Assembly: GCA_948852945.1 (NCBI GenBank)
Contig: CAQPBJ010000013.1
Coordinates: 1 to 51,167, forward strand
Source: an uncultured Clostridia bacterium
GTDB lineage: Bacteria > Bacillota > Clostridia > TANB77 > CAG-508
Direction of reading: 5' to 3'
DNA: 51,167 nt
Shown: positions 1 through 8,983 of the stretch, piece by piece
Position numbering within the stretch: position 1 is the stretch's first letter
Layout: each line of letters opens with the position of its first letter
Notes under the pieces: generated by a model
Told to the model about the DNA's origin: nothing
Databases searched by the model: none
The model's input: only the letters and a program-made list of their open reading frames with translations
Made by a program: the position numbers and the translations under genes

Positions 1-194
1 TTGTATCACATAGAAGTGGTGAAACAGAAGATACTACTTTAGCTGATGTTGCTGTAGCTACAAATGCTGGACAATTAAAAACTGGTGCTCCTTGCAGAAC
101 TGATAGAGTTGCTAAATACAACAGATTATTAAATGTTGAAGATCAATTAGGTGACGTTGCTATCTATGCAGGAAGAAAAGGTTTAAATAGATAA
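1..194 (+). CDS. eno: enolase, C-terminal fragment (5' end outside window)
   Basis: Reading frame 3 translates to the C-terminal about 63 residues of enolase, including the hallmark S-H-R-S-G-E-T-E-D segment followed by a stretch with TNAGQLKTGAP and an ending similar to other bacterial enolases (YAGRKGLNR). Enolase interconverts 2-phosphoglycerate and phosphoenolpyruvate in cytosolic glycolysis, and the SHRSGE serine and arginine help bind substrate in the family. The gene starts before the window and stops with TAA at 192-194. A strong hairpin terminator follows at once, so it is the last gene of its transcript. Confidence 0.95.
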   Translation, partial: VSHRSGETEDTTLADVAVATNAGQLKTGAPCRTDRVAKYNRLLNVEDQLGDVAIYAGRKGLNR

Positions 195-210
195 TATTTA
201 TAAATTGTTA

Positions 211-240
211 AAAGATACTCTAGCTTAGAGTATCTTTTTT
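211..240 (+). terminator. rho-independent terminator of eno
   Basis: A 12-bp perfect stem (AAAGATACTCTA pairing with TAGAGTATCTTT) closes a 3-nt loop and runs into a T tract, 16 bases after the enolase stop codon. Confidence 0.9.
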
Positions 241-293
241 ATGTGCAATTACAGTATAACAATAAAAATGTAGATATTAAAATTTTGCTCTTC

Positions 294-456
294 GCAATTA
301 CCTTAATAAAAAACTTTGTTTTTATAAGGTCAATTGCTCAAATTCGCACTTCAGTTGTAATGTAGTTAATTGAATTATTAATTCAATTAACTACTGATAC
401 TGTAACAGGCATAGCCTTAACAGTATCAGCAACTTTCGTTTGAGCGCTAGTGCAAT
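294..456. repeat. multi-hairpin intergenic element
   Basis: The gap between eno and the next gene (195-637) holds three nested or adjacent hairpins. HP1 (294-337) pairs GCAATT.CCTTA with ATAAGG..AATTGC. HP2 (362-394) is a perfect 14-bp stem with a 5-nt loop. HP3 (394-429) has a perfect 10-bp stem (CTGATACTGT/ACAGTATCAG) with an inner AGGC/GCCT pair. HP2 and HP3 are enclosed by AGTTG (353-357)/CAACT (430-434) and further out by GCTCAAA (336-342)/TTTGAGC (439-445), giving a branched fold. I see no ORF here. It could be a structured RNA, a MITE remnant or a REP-like palindrome; the sequence does not decide. Confidence 0.55.
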
Positions 457-582
457 TTTACTAATTATATAATATTTGTATATTTTTTTATGTAGTTGCT
501 TAAAACAGATTTTTATAATTTTAATGTTTAGCTTTTTAGTAACTATTTAGAACAAATGACTATTTAATAATATTAGTAAAAC

Positions 583-611
583 TTGACGTAATGGCGATTT
601 GTATATAAAAT
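583..611 (+). promoter_or_regulatory. sigma-A-type promoter for the GNAT/DUF402 gene
   Basis: The -35 TTGACG (583-588) and -10 TAAAAT (606-611) are separated by 17 bp. The expected transcription start near 618 leaves too little leader for a GTG start at 626, which favours the ATG at 638. Confidence 0.6.
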
Positions 612-637
612 ATTAAGGTAGAAATGTGGTGATTAAT

Positions 638-2173
638 ATGAAATACGGATATAGAAAACTACAAAAAGAAGATTTAAAAGAAACAGTAGAATTAGTAAAA
701 AGAACTTTTAATGAGTTTGAGGCTCCTTGTTATAATGATATGGGAGTGGATAGCTTTTATAAGTTTGCAAATTATGAGAATTTAAAAAATGAAATAGAAA
801 ATCATAACATAAATATGTTAGTAGCAACAGACTATAAAAAGATTATTGGAATGATAGCAATAAAAAATAATTCACATATTGCTATGCTTTTTGTGGACAA
901 AAATTATCATAATCAAGGAATTGGAAAAAATTTAATTAGAGAAGCTAAAAGTGAATATAATTTAAATAATGAAGATTTAACAGTAAATGCATCTCCATAT
1001 GCAATTGAATTCTATAAAAAAATAGGATTTGAAAAAATTGAAGATGAAAAAGAAGTTGATGGAATTAAATTTATACCTATGAAGCTTGAAAAATATAGAT
1101 TAAACAATGCTAAAGGTGAATTAGAATTAGTATTTCCAACAGAAGAATATAAAGAAAAAGTTATGGATTATTTAAAAGAACATTTAGATAATGGAGAGAA
1201 AGTATTAAATGGAGCTGGAGGATTAGAAAGAGTTGATAGTTTTGAAGAATGGCTTAAAAAAATAAAAAATGATACAGATAAAGAGAAAGTTCCAGAAGGA
1301 AGAGTACCAGCTTGGTTATATTTGGCTATTAGAAAAACTGATAAAAAAATGGTAGGTGTAGTTCAAGTTAGACTTTTAAATGAAAAACTTTGGAAAACTT
1401 TTGGAAATATAGGTGATGGTGTAAGACCAACAGAAAGAAAAAAAGGATATGTTACTGAAATTATAAGATTGGCGCTTATCAAAGCTAAAGAAATTGGATT
1501 AAACAGAGTACTTATGTCTTGTGATAAAACTAATATAGGATCAAAGAAAAGTATTATTAATAATGGCGGAGTACTTGAAAATGAATATGTAGATGAAGAT
1601 GGAAATGTTGAAGAAAGGTATTGGATTAGCTTAAAGAAAAGAAGTGCGGTTTGGGATAAAAAAAGATTTGATAATATTAAAGAAGTTGAAGAAAAAACTA
1701 TTACAGTTAATGAAAATGATTTTACAGGAGATATACATTTAAATGTATTTACTAAAATGACAGGTGAACGTTTAACTTCAACAGGAAAGCCTTTTCAAGC
1801 TGAAGGATATAGTTGGCTTGAATTTTATGATTATAATTCAAAATTTAGACTTACAGCTATATATGATGATAAAGGAAAGATAGTTGAATGGTATTTTGAT
1901 TTATCAAGAGAAATTGGTAAAATGAATGGATATCCTTATCATGAAGATTGGTATTTAGATGTAGTTTTAACACCAGAGGGAGATGTCATTCTTTTAGATG
2001 AGGATGAATTTGATGAAGCTTATAAGAAGTTTGAAATGACAGAAGATGAGTATATAGAAGGAAAGCAATTAGTAAAAGAATTAATTGATAGATTACAAGG
2101 AAAAGAAGAGAAAGTAGGAGAATTTACTGATAAATATTTAGAAAGATTACAGAAGGAAGGAGTTAATTTTTAA
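638..2173 (+). CDS. GNAT-GNAT-DUF402 fusion protein
   Basis: Three modules lie in one 511-residue chain. Residues 1-150 are a GNAT acetyltransferase with the acetyl-CoA loop NQGIGKNL near 92-99. Residues about 155-340 look like a second GNAT of the COG3981 type (GDGVRPTERKKGYVTEI). Residues about 365-500 match DUF402 (YDDKGKIVEWYFD, YLDVVLTPEG and an acidic LLDEDEFDEA), a fold found in nucleotide-hydrolysing FomD-like proteins. The substrate is unknown; amino-group acetylation plus nucleotide or phosphate chemistry is an inference from the domains. The start is ambiguous: GTG at 626 behind AAGG, or ATG at 638 behind GGTG; I chose 638 because of the promoter position. It is the first gene of a co-directional run. 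Confidence 0.8.
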   Translation: MKYGYRKLQKEDLKETVELVKRTFNEFEAPCYNDMGVDSFYKFANYENLKNEIENHNINMLVATDYKKIIGMIAIKNNSHIAMLFVDKNYHNQGIGKNLIREAKSEYNLNNEDLTVNASPYAIEFYKKIGFEKIEDEKEVDGIKFIPMKLEKYRLNNAKGELELVFPTEEYKEKVMDYLKEHLDNGEKVLNGAGGLERVDSFEEWLKKIKNDTDKEKVPEGRVPAWLYLAIRKTDKKMVGVVQVRLLNEKLWKTFGNIGDGVRPTERKKGYVTEIIRLALIKAKEIGLNRVLMSCDKTNIGSKKSIINNGGVLENEYVDEDGNVEERYWISLKKRSAVWDKKRFDNIKEVEEKTITVNENDFTGDIHLNVFTKMTGERLTSTGKPFQAEGYSWLEFYDYNSKFRLTAIYDDKGKIVEWYFDLSREIGKMNGYPYHEDWYLDVVLTPEGDVILLDEDEFDEAYKKFEMTEDEYIEGKQLVKELIDRLQGKEEKVGEFTDKYLERLQKEGVNF

Positions 2174-2209
2174 ATTTTATGATATAAAAAAGATTTAAAA
2201 ACATACAAT

Positions 2210-2713
2210 ATGATGGAAATTTGGAATATACTAGATGAAAATGGAAACAAAACAGGAAAAACAATGATAAGAGGAGTTGATAAATTGCCAGATGGGTTTT
2301 ATCATGAATCTGTTGCTGTTTGGATTATTAATTCAGAAAATAGATTACTTATTCAAAAACGTGCATCAACAAAAAAACGTTATCCTAATATGTGGGCAAT
2401 GACTACAGGTGCAATGAATGCTAATGAAAATCGAAATCAAGCAATTATAAGAGAAATTAAAGAAGAATTAGGAATTGATATTGAAGAAAACGAACTAATT
2501 TATACAGGAATGCAAAAGGGAAATACTGCTTTTATAAATAGTTTTATAGTAAAAAAAGATATAGATTTAAGTGAAATTACTTTGCAAAAAGAAGAAGTAT
2601 CAAAAGCAGAATGGGATTCATATGAAGAGGTAGAAGAAAAATATAATAATGCCGAGTTTGTACCACATTGGTGGGAATATATAAAAAATGATATTAAGAA
2701 GTATTTTAATTAA
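2210..2713 (+). CDS. Nudix hydrolase
   Basis: This 167-aa protein carries a complete Nudix box at residues 67-89: G-x5-E-x7-REIKEEL-G-I, with the metal-binding glutamates of REIKEEL at 81-87. Nudix enzymes split nucleoside diphosphates linked to another group. The N-terminal W-N-I-L-D-E-N-G-N-K-T-G and the E-S-V-A-V-W-I stretch resemble the YfcD/IDI-like branch, so the substrate may be a nucleotide sugar or isoprenoid-type pyrophosphate rather than 8-oxo-dGTP; that is inference. Two adjacent ATGs (2210, 2213) are possible starts and neither has a clear ribosome site. It starts 36 bases after the fusion gene and ends 9 bases before the next gene. Confidence 0.85.
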   Translation: MMEIWNILDENGNKTGKTMIRGVDKLPDGFYHESVAVWIINSENRLLIQKRASTKKRYPNMWAMTTGAMNANENRNQAIIREIKEELGIDIEENELIYTGMQKGNTAFINSFIVKKDIDLSEITLQKEEVSKAEWDSYEEVEEKYNNAEFVPHWWEYIKNDIKKYFN

Positions 2714-2722
2714 GGAAAAGAT

Positions 2723-3373
2723 ATGAAAATAAGTGATTTAAATAAGGAATATGATAAATTACAATTAAAATATGGTAGTCCAGAACTTGATTCTATTTAT
2801 AATGGAGGGCTAGAAAAAGAACCTGATATTTGCTTTGTTTTTATGAATCCTACAGGTAGAAATTTAGCTAGCCAAAAATCATGGAAAGGTAGAAAATCGC
2901 CATGGCTTAGTACAAAAAATATTTGGAAAATGTTTTTTTTAGTAGGGTTAATAGATAAAAAAATCTATGATGAAATTATGAGTAGAAAGCCTAAAGAATG
3001 GGATTATAGCTTTGCAGATGATGTGTATGAAAATGTGGAAAAACATAAAATTTTTATAACTAATTTGGGAAAGTGTACGCAGATTGATGCAAGACCATTA
3101 AGTGATGAAGTTTTAGGAAAATATTTGAACTTATTGGAAAAAGAAATTGAAATTATTAAACCTAAAGTAATTGTTACATTAGGAAATCAAGTTAGTTCAA
3201 TAGTTTTGAATCAAAAGATATCTGTTTCACAATGTAGAAAAAAATATTTTGATAAAGAAATAAGTGGAGAAAAATATAAGGTTTTTCCAATTTTTTATCC
3301 TGTAGGCAACGGTATTTTTAATATGGATAAATCAATAGAAGATATTAAATGGATTATGGAGAATATATGTTAA
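2723..3373 (+). CDS. uracil-DNA glycosylase superfamily protein
   Basis: The 216-aa protein shows the layout of the UDG superfamily: a first motif FMNPTGRN at residues 40-47 (the place of the GxxPG water-activating loop), a central strand ITNLGKC near 112-118, IIKPKVIVTLGN near 145-156, and FPIFYPVGNG near 189-198 at the place of the HPS leucine loop. Family members remove uracil or other damaged bases from DNA. Both catalytic motifs deviate from textbook UDG forms, so the lesion specificity is open. It begins 9 bases after the Nudix stop, and its last codons overlap the start of the next gene, so it is translationally coupled. Confidence 0.65.
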   Translation: MKISDLNKEYDKLQLKYGSPELDSIYNGGLEKEPDICFVFMNPTGRNLASQKSWKGRKSPWLSTKNIWKMFFLVGLIDKKIYDEIMSRKPKEWDYSFADDVYENVEKHKIFITNLGKCTQIDARPLSDEVLGKYLNLLEKEIEIIKPKVIVTLGNQVSSIVLNQKISVSQCRKKYFDKEISGEKYKVFPIFYPVGNGIFNMDKSIEDIKWIMENIC

Positions 3374-4932
3374 GACTGGAAAATATAAAAATTAGAGAAG
3401 AACTTAATAATGAAGAAGTAGTAAAAATAGCATGCAAAAAGAATAATATTCGATTAGAGGATGTTTTAGAATTTTACATATTTAAGATATCTATTGATGC
3501 TAGAAATAAAGAAGATATTTTTTATAATTACACGATTGATGTAGAAGTGAAAGATGAGAAAAAGTATTCTAAAATAAAAAAAGTAGAAAAACAAGTTAAC
3601 CAAATTGAAATTATTAAGAAAAGAAAGAGTGAAAAAAGACCTGTAGTTATAGGAGCAGGACCTGCGGGATTATTTTGTGGATTGTTTCTTGCAGAATATG
3701 GCTTAAATCCAATTATAATTGAACAAGGAAAAACAGTAGAGGAAAGACAAAAAGATGTTGAAGCTTTTATAAATACTGGAAAACTAAATACAAAATCTAA
3801 TATTCAATTTGGAGAAGGTGGTGCAGGTACTTTTTCTGACGGAAAACTTACTTCTGGAATACATGATCCATTATGCAAAATAGTACTTAATAGATTTGTG
3901 GATTTTGGAGCACCTGAGCAAATTAAATATATTAATAAGCCACATATAGGAACTGATAATTTGGTTAAAATTGTTTCAAATATTAGAAATTATATTATCA
4001 GTAAAGGTGGAGAATTTTTATTTAATGAGAAAGTAATTGATTTTGAAATAAAAGATAAGAAATTAACAAAAATTATTAGTGACAATAGAGAAATAGAAAC
4101 AGATACAGCTGTTTTGGCTATTGGACATAGTGCTAGAGACACTTTTGAAAAATTATATGAAAAAGATGTTTATATGGAAAAGAAAAATTTTTCTGTTGGT
4201 GTAAGAATTGAACATAAACAAGAGATGATAAATAATTCACAATATGGAAATAAATCAAAATTAAATTTACCACCTGCAGAATATAAATTAGCATATCATG
4301 ATGAATTAACTGGTAGATCATGTTATACTTTTTGTATGTGTCCTGGCGGATTTGTTATGGCATCTTCAAGTGAGGAGAATACTATAGTTACAAATGGAAT
4401 GAGTAAATTTGCTAGAAATGAGAAAAATGCAAATAGTGCGGTTTTAGTAAATGTGAATCCAGAAGACTTTAAAGGCGAGTCACCTTTAGAGGGAATGTAT
4501 TTTCAAAAAGAATTAGAAAAAAAGGCTTTTAAGTTAGGTGGTAGCAATTATTATGCCCCAATACAAAGAGTGGAAGATTTTTTTGAAAATAAGAAAACAG
4601 ATAATTTAGGAGAAATTAGCCCAACATATAAGCCAGGAGTGACATATTCTAATTTAAATGATATATTACCAGAGTTTGTAGCAGATACTTTAAAAAATGG
4701 AATCAAATATTTTGATACTAAAATAAAAGGTTTTGCAAATAAAGATGCAATCTTAACAGGGGTAGAAACTAGAAGTTCATCACCTGTAAAAATTGTTAGA
4801 AATGATGATTTTATGGCAAAGGATGTATATGGATTATATCCTTGTGGAGAAGGTCCAGGATATGCTGGTGGTATAATGTCATCAGCAGTTGATGGTATAA
4901 AATGTGCTATAAAAATAATAGAACATGAATAA
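3367..4932 (+). CDS. FAD-dependent oxidoreductase, COG2509 type
   Basis: This protein of about 521 aa has an N-terminal domain of about 90 residues, then a Rossmann FAD-binding motif VVIGAGPAG (about residues 93-101), the IEQG acidic strand end, and the FGEGGAGTFSDGKL block typical of COG2509 'NAD(FAD)-utilizing dehydrogenase' proteins. A C-terminal YGLYPCGEGPGYAGG motif completes the FAD site. The reaction catalysed by the family is poorly defined. An ATG at 3349 is in frame, but the ATG at 3367 has GGAG five bases upstream and overlaps the preceding stop by only 7 bases, so I chose it. Confidence 0.85.
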   Translation: MLRLENIKIREELNNEEVVKIACKKNNIRLEDVLEFYIFKISIDARNKEDIFYNYTIDVEVKDEKKYSKIKKVEKQVNQIEIIKKRKSEKRPVVIGAGPAGLFCGLFLAEYGLNPIIIEQGKTVEERQKDVEAFINTGKLNTKSNIQFGEGGAGTFSDGKLTSGIHDPLCKIVLNRFVDFGAPEQIKYINKPHIGTDNLVKIVSNIRNYIISKGGEFLFNEKVIDFEIKDKKLTKIISDNREIETDTAVLAIGHSARDTFEKLYEKDVYMEKKNFSVGVRIEHKQEMINNSQYGNKSKLNLPPAEYKLAYHDELTGRSCYTFCMCPGGFVMASSSEENTIVTNGMSKFARNEKNANSAVLVNVNPEDFKGESPLEGMYFQKELEKKAFKLGGSNYYAPIQRVEDFFENKKTDNLGEISPTYKPGVTYSNLNDILPEFVADTLKNGIKYFDTKIKGFANKDAILTGVETRSSSPVKIVRNDDFMAKDVYGLYPCGEGPGYAGGIMSSAVDGIKCAIKIIEHE

Positions 4933-4973
4933 TTAAATTTTTTGATAATTTAAAAATTAAAGGAGGAAGAAAA

Positions 4974-5351
4974 ATGAAAATAAGTAATTATATTTGGAGA
5001 GACAGAAAAAGACCTATATTTGGTTTACCTTTATCTTTTACAGTATATACTCTATTAGAGGACAAACTTTTAATTGATACAGGAATATTATCTACTAACC
5101 AAGAAGAAATAAAATTATATAGAATAATGGATTTAACATTAAAACGTTCGTTATTACAAAGAATATTTGGAGTTGGTTCTATACATATTTGTTCTGCTGA
5201 TAAAACTACTCCTGAGTTTGAAATAAGAGATATTAAGAAACCCTTTGAAATAAAAGAAAAATTGTCAGCTATAGTTGAAGAGCAAAGAGATAAGAAAAGA
5301 GTTACAGGAAAAGAATTTTTAGTAGGTGATGATGACGATGATATGCACTAA
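4974..5351 (+). CDS. bacterial PH-domain (YdbS/bPH2-like) protein
   Basis: The 125-aa protein reads as a single bacterial pleckstrin-homology domain: an N-terminal strand pair (FTVYTLLEDKLLIDTGIL), a YRIMDLTLKRSLLQRIFGVGSI helix-strand unit and a final strand set TPEFEIRDIKKP. These match the YdbS/YdbT-type bPH_2 fold, without the membrane segments that usually precede it. The C-terminus ends in an acidic run (GDDDDDM). The start ATG has AGGAGG upstream. Function in the family is unknown; a scaffold or membrane-associated role is only inference. Confidence 0.7.
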   Translation: MKISNYIWRDRKRPIFGLPLSFTVYTLLEDKLLIDTGILSTNQEEIKLYRIMDLTLKRSLLQRIFGVGSIHICSADKTTPEFEIRDIKKPFEIKEKLSAIVEEQRDKKRVTGKEFLVGDDDDDMH

Positions 5352-5376
5352 AAGTTGTAAAAAAGGAGAGTAAGTA

Positions 5377-6318
5377 TTGTTATCAATTAATGAAATAAAA
5401 AGAAGATTACCAAAAGAGTTTATAGATGAATTATATGAAGTATATACACCTGTTACTGTAGATAAGATTTTAACAGGTATGACAGATGATAGATATACTA
5501 CTTTAAGAGTAAATACTTTAAAATATGATATTTATAGTTTAATGAATGTGTTTAAAGAGAAAAATATAAAGTTTGAAAGAGTACCTTGGTTTAAGGATGC
5601 CTTAATAGTTAAAAATGCTAAAGAAAAAGATATTCAAAAATTGGATATTTATGAAAAAGGGTGTATATATTTTCAAAGTTTATCTAGTATGGTACCACCA
5701 TTGGTTCTAAATTCTAAACCAGGAGAATCTGTTTTAGATATGACTGCTGCCCCAGGAAGTAAGACTACAGAGCTTGCAATGTTAATGGAAAATAAGGGCG
5801 AAATTTTAGCTAATGAATTAGATAAAATTAGATGCGAAAGATTAAAATTTAATGTTCAAACACAGGGAGCGGGCATAGTTAAAGTTATTAATCAAAGAGG
5901 AGAAAAACTTGGAGATGAATATGAAAATAAATTTGATAAAGTACTATTAGATACACCATGTAGTGGAGAGGGAAGATTTATAGCAACTAGTCCTCAAACA
6001 TATAGAGGCTGGTCAGTAAAAACAGTAAATACATTGACTAAATTACAGAAAAAACTTTTGATGAGTGGCTATAAAGCGTTAAAAACAGGTGGAGAATTAG
6101 TTTATTCTACTTGTACGATTAACCGAGATGAAAATGAGTTTATAGTAGACTGGGCTTTAAAAAATTTAAATATAAAATTATTAAACATTGAATTAGAGAT
6201 TAAAGATTCAATAAAAGGAAATACTGAAGGAATAGATAAAAATATTGAAAAAACAATAAAAATCTTACCTTCTAAAGTTATGGAAGGTTTTTTCGTAGCA
6301 AAGTTTAGAAAAATATAA
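5377..6318 (+). CDS. RNA cytosine-C5 methyltransferase, NOL1/NOP2/Sun family
   Basis: The 313-aa enzyme has the SAM-binding motif AAPGSKT at 124-130 and the two cysteine motifs of m5C RNA methyltransferases: PCSGEG (204-209, motif IV) and STCT (254-257, motif VI). One cysteine attacks C6 of the target cytosine and the other releases the product. It lacks the N-terminal NusB-like domain of RsmB and the C-terminal extension of RsmF, so it is a minimal RsmF/Trm4-like form; rRNA or tRNA are both possible substrates. The start is TTG, supported by AAAGGAGAG seven bases upstream. Confidence 0.88.
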   Translation: MLSINEIKRRLPKEFIDELYEVYTPVTVDKILTGMTDDRYTTLRVNTLKYDIYSLMNVFKEKNIKFERVPWFKDALIVKNAKEKDIQKLDIYEKGCIYFQSLSSMVPPLVLNSKPGESVLDMTAAPGSKTTELAMLMENKGEILANELDKIRCERLKFNVQTQGAGIVKVINQRGEKLGDEYENKFDKVLLDTPCSGEGRFIATSPQTYRGWSVKTVNTLTKLQKKLLMSGYKALKTGGELVYSTCTINRDENEFIVDWALKNLNIKLLNIELEIKDSIKGNTEGIDKNIEKTIKILPSKVMEGFFVAKFRKI

Positions 6319-6353
6319 AAAGGGAATACTAATAATATTATTTATAGAAAGAA

Positions 6354-8966
6354 GTGTTGTTGTTGAAAAATATAAATGATGTTATTAGTGTAGAAAAAAG
6401 CTATGGAAAACATGCTAACTTAAAATTAACAGAATTTAAAAAAGAGTATAAAGTGAAGACAGAAGGTCTTTCAGCACTCGAAATAGAAAATAATATAAGT
6501 AAATATGGAAAAAATGAAATAAAACAAAACAAACCTAAGAGATGGTACAATTATTTTACAGAAAGTTTATTTAGTCCATTTAATAGTATTTTATTAGGTA
6601 TTGTTTTGATTTTATTTTATACAGATGTATATTTACCTAAAACTCCTAGTTATGCTAATATTTTAATTATTGCAATATTAGTTGTAGTAAGTACATTACT
6701 TGAATTTACAGAGGAATATAAATCAAATAAAGCTGCTTTGAAACTTAAAGAATTAGTTCAAACAACAGTAGCGGTTATTAGAGAAAATCAAAAAATAGAT
6801 ATTCCAATAAGAGATGTTACTATTGGTGATATAGTATGTTTATCAGCTGGAAGCATGATTCCTGCTGATATTAGGATTGTTGAGGCAAAAGATTTATATA
6901 TTAATCAATCTTCATTAACAGGAGAATCAGATTCTGTAAAAAAAGAAGTAGATATTGATATAGAAAAAATAGAAAGTATATTAGACCTTGAAAATATATG
7001 TTTTATGGGTACAAACGTTGTTTCTGGTAGTGCAAAAGGAATTGTTATAAAAGTAGGTGATGATACTTATTTTGGAAAAATTGCTAAGGGAATAAGTCAA
7101 ACTAAGCCTAAAACAGCTTTTCAAAAAGGAATAGAGAATATAAGTAAATTGTTAATAAAATTTATGGTTATTGTTATTCCAATTGTTTTTTTATTTAGTA
7201 GCACAAAATATGATTTGATTACTGCTTTTACTTTTGCTGTTGCTATTTCTATAACTATAACGCCGTTGTTATTGCCGGTTATTTTATCATCATGTTTATC
7301 AAAAGGTGCTGTTAGAATGGCTAAAAAGAAAACAATTGTAAAAAAACTTGATGCTATACAAAATTTTGGAGCAATGAATATTTTATGTACAGATAAAACA
7401 GGAACATTAACAGAAGATAAAATTGTTTTAGAAAAATATTTAGATGCGAATGGTAAACAAAGCGAGAAAATTTTAAAGCATGCTTTTTTAAATTCAAATT
7501 TTCAAACAGGATTAAAAGGAAATATAGATGAGGCTGTTATTAAAAGAGCCTCTGAAAGTGGATTAAATAAACTAAATTCAATATACAAGAAAATTGATGA
7601 GATTCCATTTGATTTTACTAGAAGAAAATTGTCTGTTATTGTTGAAGATAATAATGGTAAAAAACAAATGGTAACTAAAGGAGCTATTGAAGAAATTTTA
7701 GCTATTTGTACTTGGGTAGATTTTGATGGTACTGTTATTAATATGACAGATTCAATAAGGAAAAATGTTTTAGAAATTAGTAAAAATTTGAACAAAGATG
7801 GATTAAGAGTAGTTGGAATATGTCAAAAAAATAATATTGCTCAAAAAAGTAATTTTAATGTTTCAGATGAAAAAGAAATGGTTTTCTTAGGATTTATAGG
7901 ATTTTTAGATCCACCTAAAGAATCTGCAAAAGCTTCGATAGATAGATTGAATGAAGCTGGAATAAGAGTAATTGTTCTTACTGGAGATAATAGTGAAGTT
8001 ACAAAGTGTGTGTGTAAAAAAGTTGGAATAAATACAAATAAAATTATCGAAGGGTCTAAAATTGATAAATTAGCTGATATTGGAGTTGCTAGATTATTAA
8101 AGAAAAATAATATATTTACTAAACTTTCACCTATACAAAAAGCTAGAATTGTTAGAATTTTAAAAGAAAATGGAAATATCGTAGGATATATGGGGGATGG
8201 TATAAATGATAGTCCATCACTTTCAAATTCCGATGTTGGGGTTTCAGTAGATACTGCTGTTGATATTGCAAAAGAATCAGCAGATATTATTTTACTAGAA
8301 AAAGATTTAAATGTTTTATTAGATGGTGTAGATGAAGGTAGAAGAACTTTTACTAATTTGCTTAAATATATAAAATTGGCAACAAGTTTTAATTTTGGTG
8401 AAGTTTTGTCTGTAATAATTGCAAGCGTTGCATTGCCTTTTTTACCAGAGACGCCGATTCAATTATTGGTAGAGGGGTTGTTATATGATTTTGGACAAAT
8501 GACTTTACCTTTAGATAATGTTGACCAAGAGAACTTAAAAGAGCCTAAAAAATTTGATATAAAAAGTTTAAAAAATTTTATGTTTTTTATGGGACCATTA
8601 AGCTCAGCTTTTGATATATTGGTTTTTATAGCAATGTGGTTTGTTTTAGGAGTAAGACAAGCTGCTATGTTTCAAACTATATGGTTTACTTATAGTATAG
8701 TTTCTAATTTGGCTGGAATGCATATTATAAGGACTCAAAAAATACCTTTTTTACAAAGTAATGCTCATATTGCAGTATATATATCTTCTATTGCATTACC
8801 ATTCATAGGAATATTAATTCCTTTTACAAGATTTGGAGATATTTTGGGATTTGTTCCTTTAGCTATGGAATATATTGTGCTTATAATAACAGTTACTATT
8901 TTATATTGTATTATTGCAATGTTTGCTAAAAAAGTATATATTAAAAAATATGGAGAATGGATTTAA
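6354..8966 (+). CDS. mgtA: magnesium-translocating P-type ATPase (MgtA/MgtB-like)
   Basis: A P-type ATPase of about 870 aa for Mg2+ uptake across the plasma membrane. Visible motifs are TGES (about 189-192, dephosphorylation loop), the phosphorylated aspartate D347 in DKTGTLTEDKI, and GDGINDSPSL (about 614-623, hinge). The context KKLDAIQNFGAMNILCTDKTGTLTEDK is written here only in part; it and the C-terminal LDNVD, a GP-L-S-S-A-FDI segment and IRTQKIPF are features of the P3B Mg2+ group rather than of Ca2+ pumps. The start is unclear: GTG 6354, TTG 6360 or TTG 6363 all lie behind GAAAGAAG. No Mg2+-sensing leader is visible in the 35-base upstream gap. Confidence 0.88.
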   Translation: MLLLKNINDVISVEKSYGKHANLKLTEFKKEYKVKTEGLSALEIENNISKYGKNEIKQNKPKRWYNYFTESLFSPFNSILLGIVLILFYTDVYLPKTPSYANILIIAILVVVSTLLEFTEEYKSNKAALKLKELVQTTVAVIRENQKIDIPIRDVTIGDIVCLSAGSMIPADIRIVEAKDLYINQSSLTGESDSVKKEVDIDIEKIESILDLENICFMGTNVVSGSAKGIVIKVGDDTYFGKIAKGISQTKPKTAFQKGIENISKLLIKFMVIVIPIVFLFSSTKYDLITAFTFAVAISITITPLLLPVILSSCLSKGAVRMAKKKTIVKKLDAIQNFGAMNILCTDKTGTLTEDKIVLEKYLDANGKQSEKILKHAFLNSNFQTGLKGNIDEAVIKRASESGLNKLNSIYKKIDEIPFDFTRRKLSVIVEDNNGKKQMVTKGAIEEILAICTWVDFDGTVINMTDSIRKNVLEISKNLNKDGLRVVGICQKNNIAQKSNFNVSDEKEMVFLGFIGFLDPPKESAKASIDRLNEAGIRVIVLTGDNSEVTKCVCKKVGINTNKIIEGSKIDKLADIGVARLLKKNNIFTKLSPIQKARIVRILKENGNIVGYMGDGINDSPSLSNSDVGVSVDTAVDIAKESADIILLEKDLNVLLDGVDEGRRTFTNLLKYIKLATSFNFGEVLSVIIASVALPFLPETPIQLLVEGLLYDFGQMTLPLDNVDQENLKEPKKFDIKSLKNFMFFMGPLSSAFDILVFIAMWFVLGVRQAAMFQTIWFTYSIVSNLAGMHIIRTQKIPFLQSNAHIAVYISSIALPFIGILIPFTRFGDILGFVPLAMEYIVLIITVTILYCIIAMFAKKVYIKKYGEWI

Positions 8967-8983
8967 AAATAAAGGAGAAAAAT

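Noticed and set aside
195..637. A small protein gene or tRNA in the gap after eno
   Set aside because: No ORF with a ribosome site and no tRNA cloverleaf with a T-loop GTTCRANNC signature could be found.
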